Shown here: piece after piece, positions 60,761 through 64,000 of the stretch
Layout: every line of letters starts with the position of its first letter
How positions within the stretch are numbered: the first letter of the stretch is position 1
DNA from: Alloscardovia omnicolens
GTDB lineage: Bacteria; Actinomycetota; Actinomycetes; Actinomycetales; Bifidobacteriaceae
Length of the DNA: 64,000 nucleotides
Assembly (NCBI GenBank): GCA_040702985.1
Contig: CP159991.1
Span: forward strand, 496,001-560,000
Direction: 5' to 3'
The notes under the pieces: model-generated
Told to the model about the DNA's origin: nothing
Seen by the model: only the letters and a program-made list of their open reading frames with translations
Database searches by the model: none
Translations under genes and position numbers: made by a program

Positions 60761-62533
60761 ATGAGTCCAGAAGCACTTGCACAGTTAATTTTCGATATCG
60801 CCACCGCACTCGTTGAGTCCGGCAAAGCAGGCGACTTAAGTCTTGAACAGATTCCCGCAGTAGACAAGCTCGCCGTGATGCGTCCAAAGGATCGCGCTCA
60901 CGGTGATTGGTCAACAAATATCGCTATGCAGCTTGCTAAGAAAGCAGGCATGGCACCTCGTGATTTTGCAGCACTTTTCGCTGCTGAACTTGAAAAAGCT
61001 GACGGCATTAAAAGTGTCGATATTGCAGGTCCAGGCTTTATTAATATTGTGCTTGATTCTGCATCCGCTGCAGCAATCGTTGATACAGTATTACAGGAGA
61101 AAACGGCTTTCGGAACAAATAATCATTTGAGCGGACAAACCCTCAATCTTGAATTCGTATCTGCAAACCCAACTGGCCCTATTCATATTGGCGGCACACG
61201 CTGGGCAGCTGTGGGTGATTCTATGGCGCGTGTGCTTGAAGCTAACGGCTCTCAGGTAGTGCGTGAATATTACTTCAACGATCATGGCACGCAGATTGAC
61301 CGTTTTGCCAAGTCGCTGGTTGCAGCAGCTCACGGCGAGCCAACTCCAGAAGACGGTTATAAGGGCGCGTATATTGATGATATTGCTGCACGCGTAATAG
61401 AAGAAGGCAAGGCTGAAGGCGTAGATGTTCTTGCTTTGCCACGTGTAACAGGTGAAGACGGCGCTGAAGGTGACTCTGTTCAGCGTGAAGAATTCCGCAA
61501 GCGCGCTGTCCCTATGATGTTTGATGAAATCAAACAGTCTATGAAGGACTTCCGTGTCAATTTTGATGTGTACTTCCACGAGAACGCCGTGTACGACTCT
61601 GGCGAAGTAGACCGCGCTATTGCTCAATTACGTGAGCAGGGCGATATTTTCGAAAAAGATGGCGCAACATGGTTCGAATCCACGAAGTATGGTGACGATA
61701 AGGATCGCGTTATTATCAAATCCGACGGTAATGCCGCCTATATTGCTGGCGATATTGCATACTATGTGAACAAGCGTCATCGTGAGCAGAATCCAGCAGA
61801 CGTAGCTATTTACATGCTTGGTGCAGATCATCATGGCTATATTGGCCGAATGATGGCTGTATGCGCAGCTTTTGGTGATACTCCACACAAAAATATGCAG
61901 ATTTTGATTGGTCAGCTCGTCAATGTTATGAAGGATGGCGAAGCTGTCAAGATGAGTAAGCGTGCTGGAAATGTTATTACAATCGATGATCTGGTTGATG
62001 CAGTCGGTGTAGATGCTGCTCGCTATTCATTGGCTCGCACATCTTATAACCAAAATCTGGATATTGATTTAGGTTTGCTAGCTTCCCATACTAATGAAAA
62101 TCCTGTGTATTATGTGCAGTACGCTTTTGCTCGTTCTCAGAATGTGGATCGTAATGCTGCAGCAGCAGGTATTAGCTATGACGGGGCAGACTTAAGTTTG
62201 CTTGATACTGCTGCAGACTCTGAACTTTTGGCTGAATTGGCGTTATATCCATCTGTTGTCAGCACAGCAGGCGATTTGCGTGAACCTCACCGTTTAGCAC
62301 ATTATGCCGAGGAGTTGGCTGGCAAATATCACAAGTGGTATGCCGCTGAACGTGTTGTTCCTATGGAATTGACTGAAGCTGAAGCTGCTCGTGACGATGC
62401 TGAACAACTGCGCATTGCTAAGAATCCTGAGACTGCTCGTGCAGCTGCTCGTTTGAAGCTCAACGATGCTGCAGGCCAGATTTTAGCTAATGCTTTGGGG
62501 CTCTTGGGAGTTACTGCTCCAGAAAAGATGTAA
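60761..62533 (+). CDS. argS: Arginyl-tRNA synthetase
   Basis: Class I synthetase, 590 residues. The N-terminal tRNA-recognition domain (MSPEALAQLIFDIATALVES) is followed by ANPTGPIHIGGTRWAAVGD, in which HIGG replaces the usual HIGH, and VKMSKRAGN (KMSKS loop). The C-terminal DALR anticodon domain (YVQYAFARSQNVDR to the end) is complete. No strong Shine-Dalgarno is visible before ATG 60761. The neighbour lysA in the same direction, 117 bp on, is the common argS-lysA arrangement of actinobacteria. Confidence 0.96.
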   Translation: MSPEALAQLIFDIATALVESGKAGDLSLEQIPAVDKLAVMRPKDRAHGDWSTNIAMQLAKKAGMAPRDFAALFAAELEKADGIKSVDIAGPGFINIVLDSASAAAIVDTVLQEKTAFGTNNHLSGQTLNLEFVSANPTGPIHIGGTRWAAVGDSMARVLEANGSQVVREYYFNDHGTQIDRFAKSLVAAAHGEPTPEDGYKGAYIDDIAARVIEEGKAEGVDVLALPRVTGEDGAEGDSVQREEFRKRAVPMMFDEIKQSMKDFRVNFDVYFHENAVYDSGEVDRAIAQLREQGDIFEKDGATWFESTKYGDDKDRVIIKSDGNAAYIAGDIAYYVNKRHREQNPADVAIYMLGADHHGYIGRMMAVCAAFGDTPHKNMQILIGQLVNVMKDGEAVKMSKRAGNVITIDDLVDAVGVDAARYSLARTSYNQNLDIDLGLLASHTNENPVYYVQYAFARSQNVDRNAAAAGISYDGADLSLLDTAADSELLAELALYPSVVSTAGDLREPHRLAHYAEELAGKYHKWYAAERVVPMELTEAEAARDDAEQLRIAKNPETARAAARLKLNDAAGQILANALGLLGVTAPEKM

Positions 62534-62650
62534 CAGCACGTATGCTTTGAGATAAAGTTGGGCGTTGGCGGTCAGCTAGCGCCTTTACTATAAGTACTAC
62601 GACTATCAAAAGCTACAAGCGACAGTAAAACGCAATAGAAAGATGCGCGC

Positions 62651-64000
62651 ATGACAACTCCAGATATTACTCGAATTTGGCCAAGCGGTGTACAGACTAA
62701 TGCTGCGACCGGTGTATGGGAAGATCGTGGTGTGAGCTTTGAAGATCTTGCTCAAACCTACGGTACGCCACTGTATGTAATGGATACAACGGACGTAGCA
62801 GATCGTGCGCGCTATTTTGTGCACACTGTGCGTGACGCTTTTTCTAATACAACCGCTCATGTTAGTTTTGCGGGTAAAGCCTTCTTGAGTAAGGAAATTG
62901 CGCGTATTGTGACTGAAGAAGGTATGTTTGTGGATACCTGCACCTTCGGAGAAATGAAAATTGCTTTGGCAGCAGGCGTACCAGGGCGTCGTCTTGTGTT
63001 GCATGGTAACAATAAGTCGGACGAAGAAATTCGTCTGGCGATTGAGAATGATTTCGATAAAATCGTTGTCGATGAACCGCATGAGCCAGCACGTATTGCA
63101 CGTATTGCGAATGAACTAGGTAAGCGCGCTCGCGTGATGGTACGTGTGACTGTTGGCGTGCACGCAGGTGGGCATGAGTACATTTCCACAGCGCATGAGG
63201 ATCAAAAGTTTGGTATTGCTCTGCTTGCAGCCAATCATGCTGACGTGAGTGATGTGCAATCTGTAGAATTCTTTGATCAAGTAGCTCACGGTCCAGCAAT
63301 TTCAGTGATGCATGAGATTCTCAATCTCCAGGAAGACTTGGAGCTCGTGGGCATTCATTCTCATATTGGTTCTCAAATTCATGATGCTGATGCTTTTATT
63401 GCTGCTGCTGAACGCGTTATGGTTCTCCGCCGAGCATTCTACGCCACAGATGGCTATGTGGTTCCAGAAATTGATTTGGGTGGCGGATACTCTGTTGCTT
63501 ATGTTGAAGGTGATGCATCCATGGATATTGAAAGTACTATGGCTCGTATTGCTGCAGCACTTCATGAGGATTCAGCTCGTGCAGGGTTGCCACTTCCAAC
63601 AGTGAGTTTTGAACCTGGCCGATGGATTGTGGCACCAGCAGGCTACACAATTTATCGTGTGGGAACAGTCAAAACTGTGCAACTCGAAGGCGGTTCTTCT
63701 CGCGTGTATGTGAGTGTGGACGGCGGTATGAGTGACAACATTCGTCCAGCACTGTATGGTTCGCAATACACTGCTGTGATTACAAACCGATCTTCTGCTT
63801 CAGATCAAACTGTGCAGGCTCGCATCGTAGGTTCTCACTGTGAATCCGGTGATATTGTTGTGCACGATGTGGAGCTTCCGGCCGATGTTCAGCGTGGCGA
63901 TTTGCTTGCAGTGCCAGTTACGGGCGCATATGGTCGTACGATGGCTAGCAATTATAATCAGATTTTGCGTCCGGCTGTGGTAGCTGTGAATGAATCAGGG
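62651..64000 (+). CDS. lysA: Diaminopimelate decarboxylase, 3' end outside the window
   Basis: The 450 visible codons run off the right edge. PLP enzyme of fold III that makes L-lysine from meso-diaminopimelate. The PLP Lys is in VSFAGKAFLSKE, the glycine loop in IDLGGGYSVAY, and the active-site Cys in GSHCESGDIVVHDVELP; EPGRWIVAPAG is also conserved. Family proteins are about 460-530 residues, so nearly all of the protein is here. ATG 62651 lies 117 bp after argS. It completes the pathway begun by LysC/Asd at 14-16 kb; a homoserine branch gene may follow outside (inference). Confidence 0.95.
   Translation, partial: MTTPDITRIWPSGVQTNAATGVWEDRGVSFEDLAQTYGTPLYVMDTTDVADRARYFVHTVRDAFSNTTAHVSFAGKAFLSKEIARIVTEEGMFVDTCTFGEMKIALAAGVPGRRLVLHGNNKSDEEIRLAIENDFDKIVVDEPHEPARIARIANELGKRARVMVRVTVGVHAGGHEYISTAHEDQKFGIALLAANHADVSDVQSVEFFDQVAHGPAISVMHEILNLQEDLELVGIHSHIGSQIHDADAFIAAAERVMVLRRAFYATDGYVVPEIDLGGGYSVAYVEGDASMDIESTMARIAAALHEDSARAGLPLPTVSFEPGRWIVAPAGYTIYRVGTVKTVQLEGGSSRVYVSVDGGMSDNIRPALYGSQYTAVITNRSSASDQTVQARIVGSHCESGDIVVHDVELPADVQRGDLLAVPVTGAYGRTMASNYNQILRPAVVAVNESG

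Noticed and set aside
61141-61260. Abnormal HIGH motif (HIGG) in ArgRS
   Set aside because: HIGGTRWAAVGD is, as I recall, the usual form in actinobacterial ArgRS, so it is not an anomaly.

Overview
The window is chromosomal DNA of a moderately low-GC actinobacterium, most probably a member of the Bifidobacteriaceae. Pointers are a dnaK-grpE-dnaJ-hspR cluster with HAIR operators, an actinobacterial-type Ino1, an actinobacterial tad pilus locus, an argS-lysA pair, an rRNA spacer without tRNA genes, and a 16S rRNA of bifidobacterial type. The fairly low GC suggests a scardovia-like genus rather than a high-GC Bifidobacterium. This assignment is inference: no database was searched.

Layout. 1-831: 3'-truncated MetE-like methyltransferase (minus). 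1393-5482: minus-strand group of a hypothetical protein, a Nudix/histidine-phosphatase fusion and polyphosphate kinase. 5483-6221: gene-poor divergent gap with a strong hairpin and a possible tiny peptide gene. 6222-10598: tad/Flp pilus cluster (TadZ, TadA, TadB, TadC, Flp-like pilin, TadE, TadE-like) running straight into dnaX and recR. 14199-17288: split aspartokinase (lysC plus ACT subunit), asd, DUF5701-like protein. 17306-17633: a 72-bp-period palindromic repeat array, then leuA. 19926-30299: class A PBP, ino1, LtaS-like sulfatase, SRP RNA, PAP2 phosphatase, topA; then tmk and holB. 32171-36238: PEBP, C69 dipeptidase, fhs, tRNA-Lys(CUU). 36379-37155: SDR dehydrogenase. 37668-42983: rrn operon (16S, 23S, 5S). 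43114-47127: small metabolic and membrane genes, including a frameshifted histidine phosphatase. 47469-52026: dnaK, grpE, dnaJ, hspR. 52133-59571: alpha-glycoside locus (LacI regulator, binding lipoprotein, two permeases, GH31). 59785-60174: RidA. 60298-60627: a second 72-bp array, inverted relative to the first. 60761-64000: argS and 3'-truncated lysA.

How the genes work together. The lysC/ask/asd and lysA genes belong to the aspartate-lysine/diaminopimelate route, which with the PBP feeds peptidoglycan synthesis. The ABC genes import a glycoside that the intracellular GH31 enzyme can hydrolyse, under a divergent LacI repressor; no ATPase subunit is present locally. The chaperone operon carries its own repressor gene.

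The main unexplained structure is the pair of five-unit, 72-bp-period palindromic arrays upstream of leuA and argS. Other items worth a second look are a shared 17-mer plus a perfect DnaA-box 9-mer before both tad transcription units, three different 14-bp-scale tandem repeats between the binding protein and its permease, and a Shine-Dalgarno sequence locked in a hairpin before the PEBP gene.
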